A stretch of 64,000 nt of DNA from Strix aluco (lineage: Eukaryota > Chordata > Aves > Strigiformes > Strigidae), in NCBI RefSeq assembly GCF_031877795.1, contig NC_133934.1, positions 105,836,610 through 105,900,609 of the forward strand, given 5' to 3'. The notes below the pieces were generated by a model. The model was not told the DNA's origin and made no database searches. It was given only the letters and a program-made list of their open reading frames with translations. The position numbers and the translations under genes are program-made. This document shows positions 25,374 through 37,100 of this stretch, in pieces (the stretch's first letter is position 1; each line of letters opens with the position of its first letter).

Positions 25374-26865
25374 TTAAACTGAACTCCTGAAAATGGTTAT
25401 GGGCTTTGAGAGGTTTGGTTTTGGTGTTTTGCCGTAAGTGTATTATTACCTTTCAGGGTAATGCTTTCTGTGGCAGTTGGCAACGGTCTTTCTTGCACAC
25501 CAAACCAAAACCCATATTTGGAAGGGTCATTCAGGGTGCTGCAACGTGCATTTTATTCCCTATACATTTCTTGGTGCCAGCCATACACACTCCTCCAGTT
25601 TGGCACATTCTCATCCCCCTCACTGAAAGATTCTGTGTGTTCACTGGTTGAATGCTTCCTCAGCCTGCCACAGGCCATAACAAATATGTGTTCACAGACC
25701 ACTTTCCCTGCACGCTGGTTTCAGATTTGAGCATTGATGCCATAGAGGCAGGAGAGCAGCAGCTGGATGTAGAACGCAATCCATTTAAGCAACGTTTGAA
25801 TAAAGCTGGCAATCGTGTGACTCCAGAGGCCAAGAGACACGGTAAGATGCTATTGTGCCTTTCCTGGATGGGTACTGCTCTCATAGTCTTCCCATCTCTG
25901 TATGCCCGTTTTGAGATTCACAGGAACAAGTGGCGGCTGAAGAGTGTTTAAACACCACAAACTCTTGAAGAGTTTATAAGCACACAAATCTATTGAACTG
26001 GCAGATCAGGCAAACTCCTATTATACTCACTACTTTTGCGAGGCGAATCTTTGCCTAGTCCCTCTGAAATTATGACAGGGACTCATGGATGCCTTTCAGG
26101 CATAAAGCTGCTGAGTTAATGGTCTTTGACTAGGAATCAAGCAGCAGTTTGGCACAACTTGGCTTTGGTTGTATCTTTAAATCACAGTGGACTGACAAAT
26201 GGGACAACGTGGTTAGAGGAAAGAGCCTCTCTCCAGGGAGGGCTCCAGTGACTTGACCCTTAAGCCTAAACTTGCACCTTACAATGTTTACTTTGCGTGT
26301 GCTAATGCATACCTGATGAATATATATTTTAGCTGACTTATTGGTTACAAATCGTAGCAAGTAGTAAGTGGTCCTTGGCTACATAAACCTCTCCTCTACA
26401 TTTTCCGGATGTTATGAGTCATCGTTGTACTTTGACACAAACCAGAAAGGATTCTGGCAAAGTGTTGCATTCTAACAGTAATACTGTCCTGACTTTTCCT
26501 TTTCCATGGTTGCTATATCTTGAGAGACTCCATGTATTGTGCAGGTGTTCTTGTAGAAATGGTGGGAATCATGGCTTTGAGAAAGTGTAGCAACAATTAA
26601 GCTGTGTTCTTCCTGACGCTATCTACTGGTGTAATGACAAGATTAAAAGCCATACCACTTTTTAAACAATTCTGAAGTGCACTTTCAGCTGCTTTGAATG
26701 TTTTAAGCTTTAAACAACTGTGCGAGACTTTCTTGTTAATAATGGGTATATTTTCCTAAAAGTTTTTATTTGCTTGATCATAACTACCATAAAGTATGTG
26801 ACTAAAGAATTAAGGTTTGTGGTTGATTTTCATGCATATTTCATACTTTCTGATTGTAAGGGACT

Positions 26866-27803
26866 ATGTCAGCCATTTTGTCGACATTGCTGTTACGCCA
26901 TTACCCCCTCCCGAGCCTCAGGGTGGTGTAAGATGGCAGCTCTCTGTTTCAGCACGGCGCCACAGGCCGGGCCTCGAGGTCCTGTTGCCCGGAGCTGGAG
27001 AAGCTGCGCATGTGCACAGGGCCGGGGGATGAGGGGGACATGCGGAAGGTAAAGGCGTCAGTGGCCGAGCCCCCCTCGGTACGACCACTGTGGACACCTG
27101 GGGGCACATGCCATGGCGAATATGCAAATGAGCTCTGTGTCAATGAGCGACTAGTGGTGGGGACTGGATAAAAGGGGCTGCGTGCTCCCCTCAGGTGCTA
27201 CTTCACACTTGCAATAGCTTTTCACTTGCCTTTGCTGTATCACTCTCCGAAGTTTTCCTCTCGTCTACTGAGTCTTCTGGCTTTCGCCTGCTGAGGCTTT
27301 CACCTGCCGGGCTCTCTCACCTGCCGACGCCTTCACCTGACGGCTTTCTCCCCATCGCCTGCACCAGGATCAGACCAGCGGCATCCTTCCCCATTGCCTA
27401 GCAGGGGATTCGCCCTATTGTCTGTCGAGGATTCTCCATCGCCTGTGGGATCCGCCCCCCCACCTGCAGCGGGCCCGGCCCGACGGCCAGCCCGCCGCTG
27501 GACCCGTGGGGCAGCACTCCCCATCGCCCACGGGAACCGCCCCATCGCCTGCGCCAGAACCGGATCAGTGGGGCGCCGCTACGCTCGTGGTGGTGGTAAT
27601 TAGTGTTGCTGCATCTCTTTTGTTGGCTTGCTTAGGTATTCCGACTTTTCCTTTTTTCTTCCTTCTGTCCTGTCGCTATTATCAGTTTGTTTCACGAAAT
27701 AGAGCTTACAAGGTTGTACAGCATCTGACCTCCTTTGCATCTTAATCTCGCTCTTGGGATCGTTTAAGAACCCTCCCCGATATTGGATCGGGATATTTTA
27801 AAT
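26866..27803 (+). mobile_element. Endogenous retrovirus LTR in intron 4 of the ERGIC3-like copy
   Basis: Starts near TGTCAGCCATTTTG. It contains an octamer ATGCAAAT (27122-27129), a TATA-like GATAAAAG (27167-27174), and a downstream region with imperfect repeats around CCATCGCCTG. It ends just before TGGCGTCAAGGACAGGAT (from 27804), which has the form of a primer-binding site. No gag, pol or env is seen after it, so only the LTR and a leader remain. The tRNA type and exact ends are not resolved. Confidence 0.6.
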
Positions 27804-28100
27804 TGGCGTCAAGGACAGGATCCCTAGAGGCGAGAGTGCTGTACTACCTTGCTGTGTTCAATGCAACCCTCTCAGGATGAAATAACCCCCGTTGTGTTAC
27901 ATTAAGGTGTGACCTCCTGAGAGTGAATAGGGGGGAGAGTGGATAGTAAAATTACATTTGTGTTAGGGTAAGGTGTGGCCTCCTGAGAGAGAAAAAGGGA
28001 AACTTGGATACTGAGGTGTGGCCCTCTCAGGACAATAACCCCTTTGAGTTGCTTTTGTGGTAAATTATGGATATTGGATCAGGACACTGATTAAAATCTC
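27804..28100 (+). mobile_element. Retroviral leader remnant with inverted repeats
   Basis: Follows the putative LTR and begins with the primer-binding-site-like TGGCGTCAAGGACAGGAT. The 9-mer CTCTCAGGA occurs at 27869-27877 and 28024-28032. Its reverse complement occurs at 27915-27923 and 27981-27989, within repeats of AAGGTGTGGCCTCCTGAGAG type. The arrangement can fold into hairpins. It is non-coding as far as I can see. Confidence 0.5.
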
Positions 28101-29257
28101 TTTTTCTGTGGCTAGTATGAAATACAGACATCTTTAATACTCCCTTCCGTCCACCTGTTATACCTCCCAATCTTGACAAACAGGGCCCTGATGACGTTTT
28201 ATCCCCTCAGCAGTGTCTGACTATGTAGCTTATCACCTTACTCAGCATTAGTTATACAGGGAGTCACCTTTTCAAGGCTTATAAAGAGTAGTGCAGCAGT
28301 GCTTGGATAGTGAGCCTTAGAGGGCTTCTGTAACCCAGAGCACTTGGTCCTGTGCTTCAGGGTTTGTGAGTTGAAGAAGCCTAATTCTAAGGGGGCCTCT
28401 TATACTAGGAGCCAATGCTTTTGAAAATTTTACACACAAACTTCCTTGGCTCACTTATTCCTAACTCCAAAACTTGTGGACTTTTGGGATTTGTTTTGGT
28501 TCTTGAGAAAACAGAAGCCCTGTTTGAGTTTTCTGTAGGCATCTCCTGCCCTTTGGCAGGTTTCAGCTGTCACCAGCTCTCATCTCCTCTGGTACAAGTC
28601 CCTCTTCAGGCTTTTGCACATAAGAACATAAAACTCCCATGAGTTTGTGCCCTAGCCGTACTGTGGCTGCGCATTCAACACACATGGCACAGACATGGCA
28701 GAGTTGTTAAGCAACGAAGAAGGTAGCAATTCCTCGGAGACTTCTAGTGAGCAGTGGCACACATGTGTGCCTCGTCAGCATTGTCATCTTGGAGAACTGG
28801 GTGTCAGTTTTCCACTTGGGAGGCTCCCACTCTGATCTTGTTTCACAGAAGTATAAAACTGTGTTCCCTACATGTCTTGGGACAGGATTATGCATTATGC
28901 ACTGTTGACTGCTGTGTAAAATTTTGTTTGTGTAACAGGTCCTGTATCAGTCGCAATTTACTGATTGGGTCTACTTTAGACGTCGGATCAGCGCTCTGGC
29001 AAGGCTTACAGATAGCCAGTTCCTTCTGTGGAGGGTGTTCTTGAGATGACAAATGCTGCTCTGCTTCTTGCTCTTGCTTCACACCTCAACAGGCTCTATG
29101 CCTACCATTTCAGGTGGCTTTGGGTGCAGGATGCGCAGCTTCCAACACAAAATCATTGCGTTCATGTGGAGAACAGTTATTGTGCGTAGAACAGAACAAT
29201 AGTACAAGAGAGCATTTCTAGACATGCCTCCTCACTTTGAATCCTCTTTTGTCTTAG
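28101..29257. other. Rest of intron 4 of the ERGIC3-like copy
   Basis: Ordinary AT-balanced sequence between the retroviral remnant and exon 5. I see no gene or recognised repeat in it. Confidence 0.5.
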
Positions 29258-30687
29258 CGCTGGGGAAGGAAGAAGGGTTTGATCCAAATTCTTTGGATGC
29301 CAATCGTTGTGAGAGCTGTCATGGGGCAGAGTCAGATGACATTCGGTAACCTTTACCCCTTTTCATATTTTCTAAGCACTTGACTTAATACAGTTATGTT
29401 GCATGCTTTGGGTTTTTTTAACAAATGTCTATGAAGGCCTGTGCAATGAAATCCTCCTGGGCACGTGTTCAGAGAATGATGAGGACTGTTGTGGTTTTGG
29501 TATGCCTTTGGAAGCTGTACTCATGATTGTTAAGAACGTGAAGACTTAAGTTGTCTAGTTTGTCTATGTGCCTGTTTAAGGGCAGTACAAGTTGCACTAC
29601 CCTTGCAGTAGCACAAAGACTGTATCCCAGCAAATGGAATATTTTCTGGGGTTATTTGGTGTCCAGAGGGGAGCTGTGTAAATTATTTCACCGTTATGTG
29701 AGCTGTCTTGGAATAAAACCTGGTTATGGCTTTGCCTTCTCACTTCAGCTGCAGGCTTTGCATCCTTACGGGAGCAAAGACAAGGCATTTATCGCTCGTA
29801 CAAACAACAGTGCCCATTGGTGTTTCTCCTTCCTCCTACCTGCAAATTCATGGAAGAATGGATCCGTGATAGTCCACAGGTTCTGGACTATTCTAATCCT
29901 TTGCTATTATTGTCTCTGTAGTAACTTGGATTGTCCCATCTGTCGAGTTGCATCTCCTTCCCCAGAGATGTTTCCATCCTGAGGGATTCACAATTCCCAC
30001 TTTTGACTTTTTCTTTGGCCCAGCAAAACATGGAACTCAGAAAGAAAACTGTTTTTTCTGGTGACCAAGATGTTGTCCAGGGGTAGAAAAGTAATGAAGA
30101 AAGTTTGCCATTAACCCTCCCTCCAGCGTTGCCCTAAAAAGAGAGGAAAGGAGGAATAGAAACAGGCAGATGCTTTGTTGACATGGGGAAGTTCCAAACT
30201 GCTCAGAGCTGTGGGACACTGCTGTCATTTTTGTAACAAATTTCTTTGCCAAGGAGTGACTTAGCTGTCTAAATGGACAGGCAGAGCTCTCTTCAGACTC
30301 AAGCATGGCATTAAACCAGCTTGCATCCTCACGCCAAAATCTCAAAAAGTACGTCAAGAAGCTCGAGCTCCTTCAGGAGCACTAGGGCACCTTTCAAGGT
30401 CCAATCACTGATGTTTGCTTTATTGCTCTGTTGAAGAAAAATCCACCAAGGATGCAAGTCTTGAGCTGGAGCATCTCTTTATAGCCATAACGATGGTAAG
30501 ATGGTGCTTGTGCTTTTGCAGGTGTTGTAATACTTGTGACAATGTTAGAGAAGCACACAGGCGACGAGGCTGGGCCTTCAAGAACCCAGATAGCATAGAG
30601 CAGTGCAAGAGGGAAGGGTTTAGCCAGAAAATACAAGAGCAGAAGACTGAGGGCTGCCAAGTGTATGGCTTCCTAGAGGTCAACAAG

Positions 30688-33600
30688 GTGAGAGATGGGT
30701 TTTGCTGTGAACCTGCTGCATGATGGTGACAACTGTGAAAAGGCAGATTTGGGGTATTCCTCTCCTTTTCCAGCTTTAGGCATTCACAGGACTGTAATAG
30801 AATAATCCCTGAGCTCAGCAAGGTACTTGTGCCCATAAAGGGGTTCAGTAGGAGAGTTGGGAGAAGTGGTGGGTAGGGGCTAATTGTCTGTTCTGTTGTG
30901 TGGGCTGGTAGGAAGCGTGCCAGCTGGAGAAGCTTTGCTTTTCCTACCACCTAGCTAGTGAGTCTTTTTGCCAAGGTTTCTATAGAAGGAGAGGCAGCTT
31001 CTTTGAGGTTAGATTGTCCCACCTACCCTTTGAGTGTTAAAACAGACCACCAGTAACCAATAACTTGCCAGCAGAGATGCTGGAGAGAGGCAAATGTTAT
31101 CTTCTTTCAAAAAACAGTGGAAGCAAGACTATTGGAGTTGGTTGTCAAAGCTGAAGATACTCAAAGGTGGTTTTTGCAACTGGTGTATGAAAATGTAGTG
31201 CTCTGGTATATCTCATACTATGTAACTACCCTGCCATTTGGAGCCCCACTCTCCCCCTCAGGGCAGCCGGCCCCCACCCTGACCCTGATGTCACCATTTT
31301 GTGCCATGTCCTGCTGGAAGACCCTGCCACCCTAGGATGAGGAGGGTCCCAGGACCCTCCCCTCTGGCAAGGACATGAAGGGGCAGGGAAGGGAGCCCAT
31401 CCTCCCCTGGGTGCGTGATGCCTGCAACAGCCCTGGAAGTGTCAGGGAGATGTTAGGGCTCATCACAGAATCATCTAGGTTGGAAAAGACCTTGAAGGTC
31501 CCCTAGTCCAACCATTGGGTTTGGATGTGAAGCCATGAAGCCTCAGTGAAACACCCCCCGGAGCCAGAGGGGGCCCCAACACCTGGAGATGCAGCTCCCA
31601 AACCTCTCGTGCTTGTGGTGCCTTCCTCTGCCCCTGCCCTGCCCCAGCTGATGCTCTCGTTGCTGCCGCAGCAGGACAGCCACATGCCTCCCAGGCACCC
31701 ACATCCTTGCCATCCACCCCAACACCCCATGCCATGGGAGGAGCAGGGGATGAGGCCACACAGAGCACCCAGGGGGCTCAGGTGATGCAAGGGGAGAAGT
31801 GACACAAGGTGGCCATGCGAGGCAGGTGTCTGGCCCCACCGGCTCTGGGCAGAGCTGCCTGAAAACCCTCAGTGCCAAGCAGCAGCCAAAGAGGTGACAC
31901 CAGACACCAGGAACAGTTAGGAAAAGCCACTGGCCAGGAATTGGTTTGAATTTTTCTCAACCCTAATCACCACTCTTGACAAACTTACTCTTATTAATTA
32001 ACATCCTTGGGCTTATGTAACTTCATTTTTAAAGGTTTAATATTACCACAATGAAACTTTATAGTTAAAAACCATACAGAAACCCTCACATACGTCCCTC
32101 AAGTGCTGCACACAGTTCTCCTTGGCCTCAAAGTGCAACCAGCAAGGCTGAAACAGCACACAGGGATGGGGAGAGCCTGTGTGGAGCAGGGCAGGCCACC
32201 AGAGCTAGGGTGCCACGTGGCTCACACAGACCCTGAGTGGTGTGGGAAGGGGAGCAGCGAGTCCCCCTTGTCCATGAGGCAGCCAAGGGGGAGCTTCATG
32301 GGCCATTGTTGAGGCAGAGCCCATGCAGGGGCCCCACGACACTGTGGATGTCAGAAGTAGAAATGAGGTCCAAAAGGGATCCAGCAAGCTCCTGGAGGAT
32401 ATGCCCAGCTGCAACTCACCCAGTCCATGCCGTGCTGCATGGTGGCAGCGTGGAGGTTCACATCACCTCAACACCCACCACTGACTTTCCCTGCCAGGGC
32501 ACCTGCCCTGTCCCCATGTCCTTGTGCCAGCCCCAGGCAGCACCAGGACTACAGCGCTGAGGGAGCCTGCACCAGCTATGGGCTGCCATGTCAGATGTGG
32601 GGAGGAGCTCCCTTGGACCCCAACACCTGCTATGTTAGGCTCCACTCTTGTTCCTCAGTGCAGGAAAAAAACACAGGTCACCTCATTTGATGGTGCCTTT
32701 GCACATCTTGCCCTCCACCCTTTTGCTTGAAGCTTTCAAGAATAACCCTTGATTTTGTTTTAACCCCATGCCAGGGGTGTCCCACGAGCATGCTGGTGCC
32801 CAACTTGCCCTTAGGCTTTCCCACTACGTGCACTGCTCTAGGGTATGGCTTGCAACACGGGGTGCATTTGGCAGCCAGCCCTAGCCCGCTGCAGCAGGGG
32901 CAGGAAAGAGGAGAGGAAGAGCCCCAGGGACACAGCTTAAGGCAGAAAACAAGGGCTGGGCCTTCCCCTGAGACTTGGACACAATGCTTGCTGAGTGGGG
33001 AAAGCAGGAAACAGCAGCACCCACAGCCACCCTCGATGAGCACCATCAGCCCCTTACATATCCCAGGATGTTCCCAGTAAGAAACAGAGCTCCCAGGCCA
33101 GCCTGCCCCCGCACCAGGTGAATGAGCCTTGGTGGGGTGTTTCTTGGGTGGGAAGGCCCAGGGGCAGCCTGCCCCCCACTGCCCTAACCTTGCATCAGCC
33201 CAGCCAGTGGGAAGAAAAGCCACAGGACAGTGAGCCAGACATTTGGACTGGGGTGAGAATGGGATGGGGATGGTGCCTAGGGAGAGGTACCAGCCCCACA
33301 CCATGGTGTGGAGGAGAAGGGCAGTTCCCCCAAGGGCCTCCCAGCCTGGGGACAGCTTGGTCCTGACCTGCTCGTTGCCCACCTCCAGCATCACACCAAG
33401 GACAGCCCCTTGGGTGCTGCAGGAATTGGTGCTGGGGACAAGCCCTGGGCCAGCATGGGACTGCCCTCCTCCAGCCTGGGTGGGTGCCCATGGGGAAAAG
33501 CCCTGCCTGCAGCTGCTGGAAAGCAGACAGGAGTGCTCACACTGCCAGCTCCTGCATCTGACCACCAGGTTTTGTTGAGCAGGGCAAGGCTGGGATGTGG

Positions 33601-34182
33601 CTGTGAGTACGTGAGGAGCCCTGGCAACCCCATTTCCCTCCTCTTCCCCACCAGGAGGCCTTCCCAGGCAAGCTCCTTGGCACCCTCCAGGGCTGCCCTG
33701 TGCCAAGGCTGGGAAGGACACAGCCCTGCAGCCTTCCCTGCCTCACATTTCCTTCCTCCCCAGCTGCAGGGCACTGGCAGATCACAGCAGTTTTGCAGCT
33801 GCAGCCCTCCAAGCCATCTCTGCTCACCCCCGACATCATGCTGTCCCCAGCCAGCTCCAGCAACACATCCACCAGCTCCGCTTCCCATTGCCCCCAGGAT
33901 GTCCTCAAACACCCGTGCACTGCTTGTGCTCATCTTCAGCCCCAGGCCTGGTCATGGATCCTTTTGTCCTGCTGCTGCTGATGCAGTCTGGGCAAACGAG
34001 TCCTCTGTTGCAGGCTGCATTCCCACCAGGGCCAAGCAAGAGTCCAGTCAGCTCTTCCCTGCCAGAGTCCTGCTCCCCAGCGCTGCTTGGAGGGGCACGG
34101 CTCCGTAAGTCCCCCACACCAGGAGTAAACACAGCTGGCTCAAACCCAGGCAGCAGGAGCGAGGCCGGGGGCAGAGTGGAGG
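30688..34182. other. Region between the ERGIC3-like copy and PGF, including PGF 3' UTR
   Basis: Contains the CR1 fragment and, below 34183, the minus-strand PGF 3' UTR of unknown length. A minus-strand ATTAAA (plus TTTAAT, 32037-32042) in an AT-rich patch could end PGF but is tentative. Long open frames at 32.7-34.1 kb on both strands are proline/glycine-rich and show no family resemblance. I searched by eye for missing ERGIC3 exons 7 onward and found none. Confidence 0.5.
31461..31520 (-). mobile_element. CR1 LINE tail fragment, inverted
   Basis: Reading CATCACAGAATCATCTAGG then TTGGAAAAGACCTTGAAGGT, this is the reverse complement of the CR1 3' terminus. It resembles the tail at 25320-25373. 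Only about 60 bp is recognisable. Confidence 0.85.
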
Positions 34183-37100
34183 CTACCTGCGTGGTGTGCC
34201 ACATCTGCAGAGAGACCATGGCACGGAGTGAGCACCGCTGGGACCGGGGGGACACCAGGACCTCCAGGCTCACCCACTCTGCCCCAGGTCCCCCCTCTCT
34301 GTGCCTGGCTCCTCTGGCACCGAACCGCAGGGTAGGGACTGCAGACAGCCTCTTCATGGGCAGGAGTGAGGGCGTTGGGGCTGTAGGTGCGCTGACTGAG
34401 CTCCGAGCAGCAGGCTTCAGACAAAACAGGGAAATGCAGCAGAAAGGTGCCAGCCACAGGAGCTGTACCCCAAAATTGTTCTCAGTAAGAGTCCAGCCTG
34501 TGCCGTTACTGCAAGCGGTTTGAGAGAGTTGACTAAATGTACGGAGGGAAAGGGTAGAGTAACCCAAACAATGACCAGCCAAGGACGGCAGGAAGGACAG
34601 AGCTGGCAGCAAGATGAGGCTGGAACGGGAAATTCATGGATCCAGGAAACCCAGTGTGGTCTGTGATGGCGATAGAGCTACACACCATCAAGTCACCAAG
34701 TCCAACCATCGCCACCCTGGGTGGGACTGGCCAGCTTTGAGCAGCTGAGCCTGAAGACTACCGAGAATCTATTGAGCCCTCAGTAAAAGGCCCATTTCCC
34801 CACAGCTGCCCACTGTCCCCTCCGTCCTTTGTTCTCCTGTGTCTGCTCTGCACAAACCCCTCACTTCTCACAGTGTCAGTAAAGACCTAAAGGCTTAACT
34901 CTGCTCAACCCAAAGAAATGAACCCAGAAGACACCACCCATAACTACCCCTGTTCACTTACAGTTCACAGTCTTTACGTCTCTTCTTGTCTTGTCTTCTC
35001 TTACCTCGGGCCTTGGACCTCCTCCTTTTGAAAGGAAAGTACCACAAGAGAGGCTGATGTGTGGGAGATGAGACCCACAACCCCAGCTGGTAACACCGCC
35101 CCTGACGTCGCTTACCTTTCCAACCTCATCAGGTCCTGCCGGGGCCTGCAGGGCACGAAAAGGACAGAGTGAAGCAGTTACTTGGGCAATGCTGTCTGTT
35201 GAGCTGCTGGAGGTGGTTTACGGCGATCCCCCAGTGTGCAGCATAATCTGTTACCATTCATGCTTAAAAAAGCCCCAATATGACTTCTTTCCATGTTATT
35301 AACTCCTCAGCCAGGAGCTGACTGCAGTAGGCAGAGACAGCAAAGCGGCAAGAGATGATCAGCTTTGGTGACTCCCCCGGGGATGTGACACTGTGACCAT
35401 GAGGCTGGGAAGCACAGGTTCAGTTTCAGCTGCTCTCAGTGATATCTTTCATAGCTCAGCTGGTTAAACAAGATGCAACATCCCGAGTAACACATGGGAT
35501 TTGCTGCAACGTCTCAGTAGTGGTTCTCAGACAATAGCCACAACATACTTGGTTGAAGCATCCCCTATAGGGGCCAAGACCAGGACATCCACCACACCTA
35601 CTCTAAACTTCAAAGGGGAGATATGTAAAGGTGTGGAAGGCAGCTTAGGGAGAAGCCAAAAGGTGCTGCAGAAGCAAAAAGTTTACACAGATTCAAAGGC
35701 AGCCTGCACAAGTACTCATAGGAGATCCCCTGGGAGTTACCCTAGGTAGGAAAACCACAGGGATCAGGAAATTCCCTGCACGGAAAATAGCTGGAAGTGG
35801 AGGGGGGAAGTAACACATGTGCTTCTTCCCACTCCCCCTTCTGCATCCACTGACAGACGCTCCAGAGATGTTGCAGAGCTAGACAGGCCTTGTGTCTGCT
35901 CCAACACAGCTGCTCTTACAACTGCAGGGGAATACCGACCCGGGATCCTCAGGCTCTTCTTCCAGGCACCGATCACCAGGACACTCAGTCCCCAGTTTTC
36001 ACAATACTAAATCACCCTGGGGTCATGATGGAGAGCGAATGCCAGAACCCCCATGCAGGCAGTGCTGGAGACACTCTGCAGCAGGGACCGGCTGTGGGCA
36101 GCATCAGAGCCACTCCCCACCCCCCCAGTGCTGCATCCCCTGGAAGAGACCCCATCCTGCCCAAGCTCTCACCACTTCTGGGACACAGTGAGCACCCTGA
36201 CGGGTTACTTATATGCTATAGGTCTCTGGCAGATTGGTGCTGCACATCCATCCTGGGCTAGTGCTACATATCCGTGCTAGGTTGGCGCTGCCCATTTTAA
36301 GCTTTCATTTGTCAGCTTGGATGTAAACCCCTGCCCTGGACAGGGCAGCCTCCCTTAAGTGGAAGCCCAAGACCCAGCCCTTCAGCTCTCTTTTTGGACA
36401 ACAGTCATTCTCAGGTGTGCCAAGTCATGGAGCTTCCTGCTGAGCCATCATCTTGGGTGCACTGCCCTGCATCAAACAGCTGCCTCAGAGCCACCAGCCT
36501 TGCTCCATTACCCACAGGCAGCTCCTCTGGCCAGAGGAGCACACGCCAAGCATGCCAAGGCAGCCACAGGGACGGGGGCACAGACATCCCTGCACACAGA
36601 GCCAGGGTGCCACAGCAGCTCCAGCCCTGCAGACAGTGCATGGTGCCTGACCTGACCACGCAGCACTATGCTTGCCTGCAGGGAGCAGGCTGCCGAAGCA
36701 CAGTGCAGCCTGCAGCCGAGCAAGGGCCATAAACACCAGCAAACCCCAGCGCAGAGACAGCAGCGGTGTCTCCGCACAGCTAGGGTGTCCCCAGGGCATC
36801 CTTGTCCACAGGCAGGATGAGCTGGCAGGGTTGCTCTTGCTGGGGGGGCACAGGGGTGCAAAAAAAGGCCAGCAGTCCCTACCTGCACTCGCACCGCTTG
36901 TGCTCAGTGAACACCATCTCCACGTAGGGTGCATCCCCATTTGGCTTTATCTTCAGGAGCTGAAAGAGGAGCAAAGGTTACTTCCCGGCCAGCAGCAAGA
37001 GGGGGCTAGAAGGGCTCCCACACCACTGCCTCACCACCCCAGCCTCTCAGGTAGACGCATGTCTAACCTGTTCTTCGGGACCTCCAGCAGCAGAGACTCC

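Noticed and set aside
32678-33721. Minus-strand open frame of 347 codons, and an opposing plus-strand frame of 266 codons at 33308-34108
   Set aside because: Low-complexity Gly/Pro/Cys-rich translation with no family resemblance, in the probable PGF 3' UTR; overlapping frames on both strands point to composition.
34700-34815. Candidate PGF terminal exon beginning with Cys-Gly-Glu on the minus strand
   Set aside because: The acceptor has a purine-rich upstream tract and the encoded end does not match the family; the exon at 34204-34183 is far better.
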